NCBI RefSeq assembly: GCF_001540865.1
Contig: NC_033627.1
Coordinates: 12,208,648-12,272,647, forward strand
DNA from: Ananas comosus
Taxonomy: Eukaryota > Streptophyta > Magnoliopsida > Poales > Bromeliaceae
Direction of reading: 5' to 3'
DNA length: 64,000 bases
Position numbers and translations under genes: made by a program. The first letter of the stretch is position 1; each line of letters begins with the position of its first letter. Shown one piece after another: positions 1 to 11,696 of this stretch. Under the pieces are notes generated by a model. It was not told the DNA's origin and searched no databases. It saw only the letters and a list, made by a program, of their open reading frames with translations.

Positions 1-344
1 AAGAAAAGAAAAGAAAAAAGCAAAAAAAAAAAAGTCGTGGCGCGGCCTTGGCGGGGTTGGAAGCGAGGAAGGTTGGGGGAGCGTGGACGAGGGCAAGGGC
101 GAGGGCGAGGGCGAGGGCTAGAGAATGAGGGTGAGAGGCGAGACGGACCGTTTCCGCCTCCGCTCTGCCGGCGAGAAAAAAAAAGAACGAGAGAAACGAA
201 GAGGAGAGAGAAAGAGGAAAGAGAAAAAGTAAAAAGGGTATTTTGGTCAGTTTGCTGAAAAAGTGGACCGAATCTGCAAAAACGAAAAATGTGGCCCGAT
301 TTTGCAAAAGCCCAAAATAAGTGGATTTTTTATGCAAATTGGCC
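1..344. mobile_element. Mutator-like MITE, right-hand part, cut by window edge
   Basis: The last ~110 bases (about 236-344) closely match the right arm of the complete element at 18250-18697 and end in the same terminus, ATGCAAATTGGCC. The purine-rich stretch at 170-235 also matches. The inner part (about 35-165) is GC-rich and differs from the other copy. An open frame at 37-258 is Arg/Gly/Glu-rich low complexity and looks non-coding. The left end lies outside the window. Confidence 0.6.
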
Positions 345-362
345 AAAAATTTTCGACTTTCT

Positions 363-830
363 GATTTACTCATCTTAGAAAGTTAATATTAAAAATATCC
401 TTTTTACGTTTCAACCTATTTCAAATATATCCTTAGAGTTAAAATTTGTTAATGAACTCTGTTATCTTTATTAAATTACTATTTTGCACTTTCAAATATA
501 CCTTTCCACCATTATTGACTTTTCTTATTTGCCCTTACGTTAGGGGCATAAAAAGTATTTTGTGTTTTGATATTTTCAAATCTACCATTCTATCATCACC
601 AACATTCCTTATTTGCACTTAAGTTAAGGGCAAAAGTACTATTTTAATTTTTTTTTAACTGTGGTAGATATTTAACTCATATTTAACCCAAGTTAACTTG
701 ACGGGTGGTAACGGCAGAGGTATTTTGAAATAACAGAGGAACATATGAGTGGTATATTGGAAAGAAAAAAAAAAATAAGGATAAATAAGATATTTTCGAA
801 ATTTTGAGGGGTATATAGGTAATTATTCAA
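363..830. repeat. Dispersed MITE-like repeat (family with terminus AATTGCCTATATACCC)
   Basis: This stretch resembles 4548-5048 and 6081-6420 along its whole length. Shared landmarks are an early 'tattaaaaatatcctttttacg' block, two tracts reading 'tatcatcacc', and an end 'gggtatataggtaattat'. The reverse complement of that end matches the other terminus imperfectly, so it is probably a non-autonomous inverted-repeat element. No coding capacity is seen. Confidence 0.55.
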
Positions 831-1192
831 AAATTGTAATACTAAATTGTGGACTTTGTTCTTGAATTGTTAGGTCATAAAAGCCAAAAACTTTTAATTC
901 AAAATCTTTGAAATTCTAACTTAATGCTACTAACTTTGCACAGAATCAAAGCAGCGGCGCCTGATCAAAAGCTTTGTTTAGGTCAACAATTCAAAAGCAC
1001 TTTTCACCCTTTGAAACTAGTGTTCTTGTTAAGATAAATTGACTAAAGATATATAATAATTTCTACACAAATTTGGAAAATCATGCGAAGTTTATTTTTG
1101 ACCTGCTAGATGGTGCTGGTCAATAGACCGAGAGAAAGAAAAAAAAAAAAAATCTAAAATGTATCAGTCACACAACCCTAACTAATTAAATG
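831..1192. other. Unannotated AT-rich intergenic DNA
   Basis: No gene, tRNA-like fold or repeat family was recognised here. Open frames are short and A/T-driven. Confidence 0.5.
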
Positions 1193-1575
1193 GGAAAACT
1201 TCAAATACCCCATTGTGGTTTCACTTTTTCTCACTTAAGTACCCTGTGATTTAAAGTGTATCAAGTTAGTACCATGTGGTTTCGCACTTTTTCACTTTAG
1301 TACTCTGTGGTTTAAAATGTATCAAGTTAGTACCATGTGGTTTCGCACTTTTTCACTTTAGTACCCTGTGGTTTAATATTTCATTAAGAGAAAAATAAAA
1401 CTACAGAGTACTAATTTGATACAAAAATAAAACCACATGGTACTAACTTAATACAAAAATAAAGCCACAGAGTACTAACTTGATACATTTTAAATCACAA
1501 GATATAAAAGTGAGAAAGTGCAAAATTATAAGGTACTAACTTGATACACTTCAAACCACAGGTACTAATCGTAAA
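1193..1575. repeat. 'GTGGTTT' inverted-repeat element
   Basis: A member of the most abundant family in the window. It starts GGGAAAACTTCAAATACCCC, then repeats a ~40-base phrase (constant parts 'ctgtggttt', 'gtatcaagttagta', 'cactttctcacttt'). The second half is the inverse complement of the first. This copy lacks a clean right terminus. No protein is encoded. Confidence 0.7.
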
Positions 1576-1790
1576 TTTTAAAAAGTATTTTTTAATGGTT
1601 CTCTATGAAAAAGTAAGTTTTAATTGGCTTGTGACAAAGATGATATGATATGTTACGGAGAAAACCAGCTTCCAGAAAAGACATATTGAATCTAAAATTA
1701 TTCAAAACATTATGTCTAAATTCTCCATTTTTAAGGATAAATTTATCTTCACATTATAAAAAGAATTAAAGCTAATTATATAGACATAAT

Positions 1791-2397
1791 CAGGGACAAA
1801 GTTAGGATTCAATCTTGAGAGGGGCCAAAATATATTTAAATATAAACTTTAGTAATAAATAAAAAACAAAATTTTTTCTAATTAAAAATTTTTTATTAAA
1901 AAATTATTAAATAAATAAATAATGTAAAAGTATGAACTTTATGTTTTTTATTTTCATATGTTTAACTTCTAATTTTTTTTTTATATTATTACATTAAAAT
2001 AACGTAGAAATTTTACTAAATCTATCAGTAATTTCTTAGTTTTTTAGTAAATAAAATTAACATAGCTATTAAATTTAGTGCAATTATTGATTTAGTCAAA
2101 TAAAAGAGCTCATCTAAGATAAATAAAATTTTTAGAGTAGAGAAATATATTACAAAATACTCTATAAGCAAGAAGCTTTTAATATATTTTCACCCATAAA
2201 AAGAGTATACCGATTAGGAGAAAGAGAGAGAGAGAGAGTTATATTGACACCATACTATTAAGTAAATATTGAAAAACTAGGGGGGCTAAAGCTATCCATG
2301 GTGCACAAAAAAAAAAATTTTGAAGGACCATTAAACAAATATTGAAAAGTTGAGTAGGGCCATGGCCACCTTGGGCTTCCATATAGCTTCGTCCCTG
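1791..2397. mobile_element. hAT-like non-autonomous transposon with 8-bp target duplication
   Basis: Begins CAGGGACAAAG and ends CTTCGTCCCTG, an inverted terminal repeat of about 11 bases with one mismatch. It is flanked by perfect direct repeats GACATAAT at 1783-1790 and 2398-2405. An 8-bp duplication with CAGGG-type ends is typical of hAT elements. The interior is AT-rich without a transposase frame. The open frame at 2350-2541 crosses the element boundary and is not a gene. Confidence 0.8.
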
Positions 2398-2405
2398 GAC
2401 ATAAT

Positions 2406-3449
2406 ATATAACATATTATATCAGATTATGAAAAATTATTTATTTTATTATATTAATACAAATTATTGGCACTTAAGTTCAATGATTTATAATATAAAAT
2501 GGTGTTGCGAATACTATAATACACTTTATTGTTTATATTAAATCATCTTATATTGTGTATTTGATATATATCTCTATATTATGTAAATTATTAATCAAAA
2601 TATATTATTTTAAATTGTTTATTTAATATTTATCTTCGAATTTATAATTTGCACTACTCTGCAGATAAATGCCAAACACAATCTAAGCTATTTCTCAAGA
2701 ATAACATGATTTTATACTAAACATAATTTTACACTTACTTATATCAGAATAGGTTAGTTATACCTCCCAAAAAAAAATCCTGAAAACAAAACAAAAGTTT
2801 CTAGAAAAAAAAACAATCATTTTATATTATTTTATATAGTATAAGATCTTGAAATCGAACTGGATGAATCCGCCTAGCTTTTTTATTTTTCCTTTCTGAC
2901 CTTAAAAATTTATATTTTGCACACTTAAAATTTTAGAATATTTTTAGGGGGATGCGCGTCAGCGGAGATGGCGAAATAATCAAAATTTTCTTATTTATTC
3001 TATAAAAAGTAATTTTTAATATATTTTTTATCAATTTTAAAGATATTTTCAGTATAAATTATAAAACATAGATTGAATAGTGACAGAATCGTAACAAATG
3101 GAGGTTAAATGCAGCAACTTGAAATATTAAGAGAATAAATATAGATTTTTGAAAGTCGCAAAAAAAGTAAAATTACAGATATTTACAGAAAAATTTCTAT
3201 ATTTTAGTCAAATGTTTATTATAAAATAAGAATTTCTCAAAAATGAGTCACCTTCCTCATCGTCACTCATAAATCAAACAATGACCAAAATTGCACCTAC
3301 TTTGATGGCTAATGAACATGTTCAACAAAGAGGTGCCCTCACATAAGAATAATTAATTTGTACCAAATCCTTTTGACTATATATCTCTTAGACATAATTA
3401 ATTCCGTAGCACTTAAATGAATTCCTATATATCCAAACACAATTATTTT
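2406..3449. other. AT-rich intergenic DNA, no gene recognised
   Basis: AT-rich sequence with no credible open frame. The part near 2870-3210 loosely resembles the repeat at 60535-60891, so at least some of it is probably decayed transposon sequence. Confidence 0.45.
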
Positions 3450-3812
3450 GGGTAAACTTCAAATACGATTTCGCACTTTCTTAGTTTAATACCCTATGGT
3501 TTAAAATGTATCAAGTTAGTACTATATGATTTTATTTTTTTTCTTTTTGTCAGATCCTATGTTAATATTTTGTTAAATTATATAGAAAAACTTCAAATAT
3601 TTCATCTAGATTTATCGAATATTCACTTTAGCATCCTTTAATTTTAACATCCTTCAAATACCCTATGATTTAACAAAAAAAATTAGTGGAATGGATAATA
3701 AAAGGAGAAAAATAAAACCACAGGGTAGTAAATTGATACATTTTAAACTACAGGGTAACAAAATGAGAAAGTGCGAAACTATAAGGGTGGTATTTGAAGT
3801 TTTTCCTAATAT
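3450..3812. repeat. 'GTGGTTT' inverted-repeat element
   Basis: Starts near 'gggtaaacttcaaatac' and ends 'gtatttgaagtttttcc', so the termini are inverted repeats. It carries the family's 'taccctatggtttaaaatgtatcaagttagta' type phrase. Non-coding. Confidence 0.7.
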
Positions 3813-3822
3813 ATATATATAG

Positions 3823-4373
3823 GGTCCGGCTACTATACTATTATGAGTACGATCGCCCTCGTATTCATAAGTTGTTTTCGATGATAGAGCTTCCGAATCG
3901 ACGATCCACACCGTTAAACGTTATTTACAGCATTTGAAATCAAATTTTATAATTTTTCGATATCATTGACCTTACGATCAAGAGGTCACAGATTTGACAA
4001 TTTTTAACGGCCGGTATGAAATACTTGTTAGTTTAACGGAGTAAAAGAATCGGAAATTGTTGAATTTTTGATAGAAAATTCTATTCACTACATAGATAAA
4101 GATTAATAACTCTGATCTTGAATTGAAGGATCCGATCATCCTTTTTTAGGACGTCGTTAGATTTTGACCGTTCATTTTATGCCCACTTGATGGACTTTAT
4201 TATGATTTCGAAAATTTACGAAATTTATTTTCTAGAAGTTTCAAATACTCTAGATCATATTTAATCGGACCCCTCGAGATGGATCGCTCGATTCTTGAAA
4301 GACATCCCATCATTGAAAACACATTATAAGTATGAAGGCTCCAATACTCATAATAGTATATATCCACGGCCTA
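3823..4373. repeat. Foldback element with 'tactatactattatgagta' type ends
   Basis: The left arm reads GGCTACTATACTATTATGAG. The right arm ends 'actcataatagtatatatcc', which is its inverse complement with small changes. Inner phrases such as 'gatccacaccgtta' and 'ttttcgatgat' recur in the elements at 24508-25038 and 36573-37095, which defines a family. Confidence 0.7.
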
Positions 4374-4377
4374 TATA

Positions 4378-4495
4378 TAATAAATTATAATATATATATA
4401 TATGTAATAATATAATAATTATACCATTCTCCTTCATTTTCAAATATATATATATATATATATATATATAACAATTTATATATACTCATTCTCCT
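4378..4495. repeat. AT microsatellites
   Basis: Runs of (TA)n near 4391-4402 and 4447-4470, separated by a repeated 'cattctccttcattttcaaa' phrase. Nothing coding. Confidence 0.7.
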
Positions 4496-4547
4496 TCATT
4501 TTCAAAAAGCAGTATGAATTAATTTCCATATTGTTACATCAATAGAG

Positions 4548-5048
4548 CAATAGCTTATATACCCTTGAAAAGTTTACAACTTTTTGAATTACTTCTTTTA
4601 CAAGACTAATATTGAAAATGTTCTTTTTACGTTCTAAGCTATTTCTAATATACCCGAAAGTTAAAATTTGTTAATAAACTATGTTATCTCTATGAAATTA
4701 CTATTTTACCCTTTCAAATATAACCTTCTATCATCACCGATTTTTTTTATTTACCCTTAAGTTAGGGGCACAAAAGTATTTTATTTTTTAGTCTTTTCAA
4801 ATATACCCTTCTATCATCAGCAGCATTTTTTATTTGCCCTTAAGTTAAAGTCAAAAGTGGCATTTTAATTTTTTTTAATTGTGATAGATATTTAACTCAC
4901 GTTTAACTCAGATTAACTTAACCGATGGTAACTGTAGGGGTATTTTGAAATAACGGAGGAACATATGAGTAATATATTGGAAAGAAAAAAATAAAAACAA
5001 ATAAGATATTTTTAAAATTTTTGAAGGGTATATAGGCAATTATCCCTA
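4548..5048. repeat. MITE-like repeat, most complete copy of the 'TTGCCTATATACCC' family
   Basis: Starts AGCAATAGCTTATATACCCT and ends AGGGTATATAGGCAATTAT. The ends are imperfect inverted repeats of ~17 bases. The length of ~500 bp agrees with the copy at 363-830. It is followed by a region repeated at 6417-6957. Confidence 0.6.
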
Positions 5049-5445
5049 TAAAGAATTATCTATAGATTTTATTTTATTTTATTTTGTTATTATTATTTTT
5101 TTTGGGTTTTAAGGAGACTTTGAAGATTACCTTGCACGTTGAAGATGACCTTGCACGGCACCGGCGAGGCTGCGACAAACACCCGCTCTCTCTCACTGAC
5201 TTTTGTTTGGAAATTTAAGAGAGAGCGAGAGAGTAGAGACTTTTCTTTTCTTTTCTTTTGTTTTCTTTTTGTGTGTAGTGGTAGATAACTAGATATAAAA
5301 GGACTCGGTAAGAGCAACACCATGTCATTGGGGTGAGATAATAGTATACGTCATATGTGTTACATCAATGGCATATGTATAGTCATAGTCTTATATATAT
5401 ATATATAAGGCACCTACCCACAACACCTCGCAGTCATGCATTTAA

Positions 5446-5484
<39 letters not shown>

Positions 5485-5498
5485 GTAGTTAATATATC
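5049..5498. repeat. Tandemly duplicated intergenic segment, first copy
   Basis: About 5080-5498 is repeated at 6420-6835 at high similarity by eye, including the TC-rich tract, the 'ccttgcacggcaccggcgaggctgcgacaaac' type block and the (AAT)n run. Both copies have a minus-strand open frame (5093-5323, 6417-6707) with similar translations. This could be a fossil exon but matches nothing I recognise. Confidence 0.6.
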
Positions 5499-5626
5499 GA
5501 TCGTCCCTGGAGCAAGTAGCAAAGGGCTTCGAATCCTAGTTGATTCACGTTTCTTGCTAAGTTTATTTCTAAATAAAATAAACGAAGTGGGTAGCGTTCT
5601 ACCTATCTCTCAAAAAAAAAAAAAAT
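5499..5626 (+). mobile_element. tRNA-derived SINE, internally deleted
   Basis: Starts CGATCGTCCCTGGAGCAAGT (the A-box-like region), ends 'gggtagcgttctacctatctctc' plus an A tract. Compared with fuller copies it lacks the ~30 bases between 'aaagggctt' and 'cgaatcct', so the B box is damaged. The same deletion occurs in the copy at 6836-6957. Confidence 0.7.
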
Positions 5627-5639
5627 AGTAACTAATATA

Positions 5640-6079
5640 TATTTGAATAATTGAGTTAGAATATTTTTGGAAGCATCATATTCTTGGTGCTTCTAAATTT
5701 TTAGCCCTTAAATCTACTCAATTATTAATAGTTTTTGGATCAAATACTATTCCACTTACCATCCCTACATTTCTTCACGACTTCATCCAAAGGCTAAAAA
5801 CTCAAAAACACCACCTCTTTGGTGCTTTTATAAAGTATTTTATAAAGTATTCTAGCTCAACTCTATATTTGAAATCGGGGGATAATAACTAATATATTCT
5901 AAGTAGCGCTATTCTGAATGGTGCCATTTAAATATTTAAGGTTTTCTTTCGTTCAGATATAAATAAGAACTGTTTATTTTAGAGATAAATATAAATTTGT
6001 GTATAAGTAAAAATTAGATTAATTTTATATTTGGATGAAAATTGAATTATTTTCGGAAATAAGAAAAATAGCGTTTGGA
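5640..6079. repeat. Segment repeated in inverted orientation at about 8680-9110
   Basis: Phrases such as 'tcttggtgcttct', 'agctcaactctatatttgaaatc' and 'agtagcgct' reappear in reverse complement downstream. The stretch from ~5940 resembles the left part of the Harbinger-like elements at 10228 and 28864 and stops abruptly at the single N at 6080. Confidence 0.6.
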
Positions 6080-6080
6080 N

Positions 6081-6835
6081 TTTAAATATAACCTTCTATC
6101 ATCACCGACTTTTCTTATTTACCGTTAAGTTAGGGGCACAAAAAATATTTTACTTTTTGGTCTTTTAAAATATACTCTTCTATCATCATCAATATTTTTT
6201 ATTTGCCCTTAAGTTAAGAGTAAAAGTAGCATTTTAATTTTTTTTTTTAACTGTGATAGATATTTAACTCACGTTTAACCCAAGTTAACTTAACGAGTGG
6301 TAACTGCAGAAGTATTTTGGAATAACGGAGGAACATATGAGTGATATATTAGAAAGAAAAAAATAAAGATAAATAAGATATTTTTGAAATTTTGAAAGAT
6401 GTATAGGCAATTATCTCTATAAAAAATTGTCTATAGTTTTTTTGTTTTCTTTTTTTTGGGTTTTAAGGAAACTTTGAAGATGACCTTGCACTTTCAAGAT
6501 TACCTTGCACGGCACCGGCGAGGCTGCGACAAACACCCGCTGTCTCTCACTGATTTTTGTTTGGAAATTTAAGAGAGAGTGAGAGAGTAGAGACTTTTCT
6601 TTTTCTTTTTCTTTTTTTTTTTTTGTGTTGTGGTAGATAACTAGATATAGAAGGACTCGGTCAAAGCAACGCCATGTCATTGGGGGTGAGATAATAGTAT
6701 ACGTCATATGTGTTACATCAATGGCATATGTATAGTCATAGTCTTATATATATAAGCCACCTACCCACAACACCTCGCAGCCATGAATATAAATAGTAAT
6801 AATAATAATAATAATAATAATAGTAGCTAATATAC
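6081..6835. repeat. Second copy of the MITE-like repeat and adjoining duplicated segment
   Basis: Begins directly after a single N and matches 4705-5498 in order with about one change in ten bases. The left ~150 bases of the repeat are missing at the N. Either a real tandem duplication or a second haplotype joined in assembly. Confidence 0.6.
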
Positions 6836-6957
6836 CGATCGTCCCTAAAGCAAGTAGTAAAGGGCTTCGAATTCTAGTTGGTTCATATTTTTTGCAAAAT
6901 TTATTTCTAAATAAAATAAATAAAGTGGGTAACGTTCTATCTTTCTCTCAAAAAAAA
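6836..6957 (+). mobile_element. tRNA-derived SINE, internally deleted
   Basis: Same structure and same internal deletion as the copy at 5499-5626, ending in 'tctctcaaaaaaa'. It lies in the second copy of the duplicated segment, so it was copied along with it. Confidence 0.65.
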
Positions 6958-7082
6958 GGGGAAAACTTCAAAAACCCCCCTGTGGTTTCATGCTTTCTCA
7001 CTTTAGTACCCTATGGTTTAAAACGTATCAATTTGCCCCCCTGTGGTTTCGTTTTTCTCTTTTTGTTATCAATTTTATTATT
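6958..7082. repeat. 'GTGGTTT' element, left end only
   Basis: Begins GGGGAAAACTTCAAAAACCC directly after the SINE tail and stops near 7080 where another SINE begins. Confidence 0.6.
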
Positions 7083-7237
7083 ATTAAGAGAATAGGTAGC
7101 ACGCTGCCCACATTCGTTTGATTTCGTAACGTAAATAAACGTACTAGAAATGTGAATCAACTAGGATTAAGACTTGGGACGCTTCGGTATCAACCGCCGA
7201 GCCCTTTTGCCACTTGCTCTAACGAGACGGTCGGTAA
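7083..7237 (-). mobile_element. tRNA-derived SINE (minus orientation), diverged
   Basis: On the plus strand it reads 'gagaataggtagcacgctgccc' through to 'gccacttgctctaacgagacggtcggt'. This is the inverse complement of the SINE consensus with more substitutions than other copies. Confidence 0.65.
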
Positions 7238-8760
7238 ATTCCCTGATTGTTAAAATAATAAAACTAACTGTTTACATTGAGGAATAAATATGAAGCCAAT
7301 GTGGTTTTCGCTTGCATTTTTGTTGTAATACTAATTACGTATATGCGGTGATGCTGCAAATATAAAATATTTTAAAAATAATATTAATTATTTAACTTTT
7401 ATACTTTATATAATTTTATTAGCCAGATTAATAATTAACGTAATTTCAAACACAAATAATGTTAAATTGGTACATGTTCGTATAAATTTTTAAAAGAGGC
7501 TTATTATAAAAACTAATTAATTATGATATATAAAGTAAATGGTTATAATATAGGTAACTTAAATGATAAAAATAACTTAATAATAAAAGTTTTGTAGGAT
7601 CTAATTAGTAATTAGATAGTTTTTATAAGACGATAATTATAAAAAAACATTATTTGAGATTAAGAGTTATAAGTGTACAATTATGTTCGGATGGGTATAA
7701 AGAAGAGAGGCGCGGGGGGGGGGGGGGGGGTGTGATTATATTACTAAAATTTATAATTTGTAATTTTAAAATTAAAATTTATAATTTTTTTAAATTTAAT
7801 TTTTAAATCTTATAATTTTTAAATTTTAAAATTTGATATTTATATTTTTAAATTAAAATTTGGATTAATTTACAATTTGATTATTTTATATTTTAAATTT
7901 AAAATTTGGACNNNNNNNNNNNNNNNNNNNNNNNNNTGCTGCAAATATAAAATATTTAATATATAATATTATAATTTACTTATATAATTTTATTTATTCC
8001 AGATTAATATTGAGTTAATTTTTAACACACAAATAATTTAAATTGGTATACTGTTTTAGTATTATATTTTTAAATAGAGCTTTATTATGTAATAAAACTA
8101 ATTAATTTATGTAGTATAAAGTAAATGGTAATAATATTGGTATAAATGATTAAAATAAATAATAATAAAAGTTATTAGGCTCTTAATGTAGTATTAGATA
8201 TTATTATAGACGATATTGATAAAAAAAAATTATTTGAGATTAGATATAGTGTTACATTTATTTCGGGATGGGTATAAACTGATATTTTCACCTTAGAGAA
8301 GAGAGGGGGTTAGAGGAAAAGTAGAGAGAATTTTAAAATTTATAATTTTAAACTTTTAATTTATTACAAAATTCTATAATTTGTATGATTTAAAATAAAT
8401 ATTTTCATAATTTTATAAATTTACAAAATTTTTAATCTAAACTTTTTTAAATTTAAAATTGATATTTTATATTTTTAATTTTAATTTATCGTTTCATTAC
8501 ATTTGATATTTTAAATTTGCGATTTTTGAAATTTCAATTTTAAATTTAAAATTTTAATATATCACTAATTTAAAAATTAAATTTAAATTTAGTTAGATGT
8601 GGTTATATCATTTTTTTTATTATACTACTCATTTTTTTTTATTTTTTTTATGTATCCAACCGCTATTTTTCTTATTTCCGAAGACAGTCAAATTCTTATC
8701 AAATATATAATTAATCTAATTTTTTACTTATATCACAAAATTTATTTATTACTTAAAATA
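7238..8760. other. AT-rich low-complexity DNA around an assembly gap
   Basis: Contains an 18-G run near 7713-7730, quasi-palindromic 'aaattttaaattt' tracts (7740-7910 and 8330-8600), and 25 Ns at 7912-7936. Sequence right of the gap (7937-8275) repeats that at 7351-7686 with many small indels. No gene is seen. Confidence 0.7.
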
Positions 8761-9112
8761 AACAGTTTATTTATATGCTGAACAAAAAAGAAACCTTAAA
8801 TATTATAAATGGACCATTTAGAATTCAGCGCTACTTAGAATATATTTAGTTCTTATCTCGATTTCAAATATAGAGTTGAGCTAGTAACTGCTTTGTTAAA
8901 AGCACAACGAGGTGGTGACTTTTTGAGTTTTTACTTTGATGAAGTCATTGAAGAAATGTTAGGGACGATAAAGTGGATAGATTTTGTCCCAGAGGTTATA
9001 ATAATTAGGAGTAGATTTAAGTGCCTAAAAATATAGAAAGCACCAAGAAAAAAGGTGGTGCTTTCCAAAATATTCTAACTCAATTATTAAATATATATTA
9101 CGTTACTTTTTT
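8761..9112. repeat. Inverted copy of the 5640-5990 segment
   Basis: The reverse complement follows 5640-5990 in order, including 'taagtagcgct' and 'agctcaactctatatttgaaatc'. No coding content is recognised. Confidence 0.6.
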
Positions 9113-9335
9113 TTTGGGAAAACTTCAGAAAACCCCCCCTGTGTTTCATGCATTTCTATTTTACTATCCTGTAGGTTTAAACGTATCATTTGCCCCCTCG
9201 TGGTTTCATTTTATATCTTTCTCGGACAGCTTTTTCGTAACATTCGTTAAATTATATACAAAAAACTTCAGTAACATCTATATTTATCGAAATATTCACT
9301 TTGTATCCTTCTAATTTTAACTTTTGTCACTGATT
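9113..9335. repeat. 'GTGGTTT' element, partial
   Basis: Starts GGGAAAACTTCAGAAAACCC and carries the family phrases with many small deletions. The open frame at 9021-9314 runs through it and is not a gene. A ~25-base A-rich tract follows at 9339-9364. Confidence 0.6.
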
Positions 9336-9364
9336 TAAGAAAAAAAAAAAAAAAAAAAAAAAAA

Positions 9365-10227
9365 CAAAAAACAACGATCAGTAAATTTAGACCAACTCCA
9401 TGTAAAAAGGCCAAACATTTCCCTTTTTAGGGGATAATAATGCTTTTTAAAATTTTAAAAATATTTTTATTTATATTTGAAATATCAAAATAATTTTATT
9501 GATTTTAAAAACTTTCTTCAAATATTTCTATTTTTTTAGAATTTACTAGTAAGATTGAATTTTAAATAAATATTTTAGTAATTTTAAAATAAATTTAAAA
9601 ATATTGGATAGTAATAAAAGATAAATAAGCAAAAACTCTTCAATGAGAAATATGATTTTTTTTTTCTGCTTTAGTTAAAAAAGCAGGTATCATGTTCCAA
9701 TAAAAATAAAAATACATATCTAGATCTAGATATTTAATTATTTGTGACAGCCAATGCATGTCTTGCACGTATATCCAAGCAAGTTATTAGGAAAGAGACA
9801 AATTTTATTTGTATTAAATATTCATATAATAAGATGATTAATAGGAGACAAAAAGATGTCTGGATAAGGATGGCATTAGTGACAGATAATAATTTAGAAA
9901 AGGAAATAGTAATGGCTAAATTACACTTTTGGCCCTCAAATTACGTTGCACGTGATACTTTGGTCCTCAAAATTTAATTAATAATAATTTTTAATTCAAC
10001 ATATTTAAATTATTATAATTAAGTCTTATAATTTAATTTAATTGATATAAATAATGATGTGCCACCGATGTAACAGTAATGTGACATTTTAGTTATTATC
10101 ATGCCATCAATTGAAATATTATTCTGCTATTGCCACATCAGCAACAAATCACTTCCAGTTAACTTAATTTAACTGCAGAATAATTTAAAAAATTCAAACA
10201 AAAAATTAATAATAAATTAAACTTCAG
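9365..10227. other. AT-rich intergenic DNA
   Basis: No gene recognised. The part from ~9925 carries 'ggccctcaaatta' and 'gtgatactttggtcctcaaaatttaatta' phrases that loosely recur at 33320-33640, suggesting another dispersed repeat. The open frame at 9744-9977 has no recognisable protein features. Confidence 0.45.
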
Positions 10228-11157
10228 GTTTCGTTTGGTTCGGGGTTAAGTAAGAACTAATTATTTCAGGGATAGGATTAAGTCTGGAATAGACCAATTT
10301 TGCATTTGAATGATAATTGAATTGTTCCTGAAATTAAGAAAAATAGTGTTTAAATAGATAAGATGGAAATAAGAAAAATAGTTGGTAGTTATAAATAGAA
10401 AATAATGATATTACCCTAATTATATATTTGAATTTAATTTTTTATTTTATATTTTAAAATTTCAATTTAAATAGATAACTTTTGAAATTAAAAATTCAAA
10501 ATTAAATCTATATTTTTAATTTTAAATTTAAAATTTTAAGTTATAAATTTTCATTTTAAATTTTAATCAATCTAACAAATATAAAATTACAAATATAAAA
10601 GTCCATTTAAAATTATAATAAATTAAAAATGAATAAGTTTAAATTTTAAATTTTAAATTGTAATTGAAATCTATATTTTTAAATCTCAAATTTAAAAATT
10701 TAAAGTTATAACTTTTAAATTTTAAATTTTAAATCAAATCTCAAGTTACAAATATAAAATATGAAATTTAAAATTTAAATAATTAAAAATAAAATTTAAA
10801 ATTTAAAATCTAGAAATTTTAAAAAATAAATATTAATTTTAAAATTTTAAATTATTAAAATTTAAAATTTAAAATTTATATTTAAAAATTAGATACGGGA
10901 GGGATTAGCTAATCCTACCCGTATAGCTAACCCCACCCCAAATGGGTTATCCCGAAATAACCCATTTGGGATGAGGTTAGCTAACCAGCTAACCCCCACC
11001 CCCTCTCCCAGAATAGCGTTTGGGGGTGAGGTTAGCTAAACCCATCCCTCAAAAATAATGTTTGCGGGATTATCCCCTTAACCCCCTCTTTAACTCCGAG
11101 CCAGAGCCAAACACTAGCCCCTTAACCCCCTCTTGAACTCCGAACCAAACACTAGCT
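10228..11157. mobile_element. PIF/Harbinger-like non-autonomous element with AT-rich core
   Basis: Left end GGTTTCGTTTGGTTCGGGGT. The right end reads 'gaaccaaacactagc', roughly inverted. The core is an A/T-only string of 'aaatttaaaatttt' type. The last ~45 bases are present twice in tandem. The structure matches 28864-29822, which has a TAA duplication. No clear duplication is seen here. Confidence 0.6.
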
Positions 11158-11696
11158 GGGGAGGGCACCTCAAAGTTTGAGGAGCAATATAGTTTAGCGT
11201 TCATAAATTGATTTAGTTTAATTCACAAATAATTTTAATAAATTCAATCATTTTAATTAATTTTAATTAGTTTAATTAATATTAAATAAATTAATTTTAG
11301 TTACCTATAAAAAAATTAAAGCTAGAAGACATGCTAATGAACTAACCAAAAATAATAGGAATAATTTTAAGAATGACATTTTCTTGTGGTTCTAATTTTA
11401 TAAGTACCCTTTGAAGTTTAAGTATTACCAATATTCTTATAAACATTAGGAATATTCTAATATTCCTAATATAATATGTGTAAATTAATGAGTAGTTATA
11501 AGATTTCCTTTTTATCCCCCAATAAATTTAAAACTTAGCAAACTTTATCAATAAATTAAGCAATTTTTTAAATTTTAATGAGTTTTTTTAAGGCTAAGTA
11601 TACTTAATTAAAAAGTTACACCATAATCTCTAATATATATAGCTTTTGTAAAACAACATATATTTATAAATTGAAATTTTTGATGGGCTATATTAT

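Noticed and set aside
37..258. 73-codon Arg/Gly/Glu-rich frame at the left edge
   Set aside because: It lies inside a Mutator-like MITE and the composition follows a purine-rich repeat.
5093..5323. Paired minus-strand frames at 5093-5323 and 6417-6707 with similar translations
   Set aside because: They are similar because the DNA is duplicated; the translation is Ser/Lys/Leu-rich with simple-repeat segments. A fossil exon cannot be excluded but is not supported.
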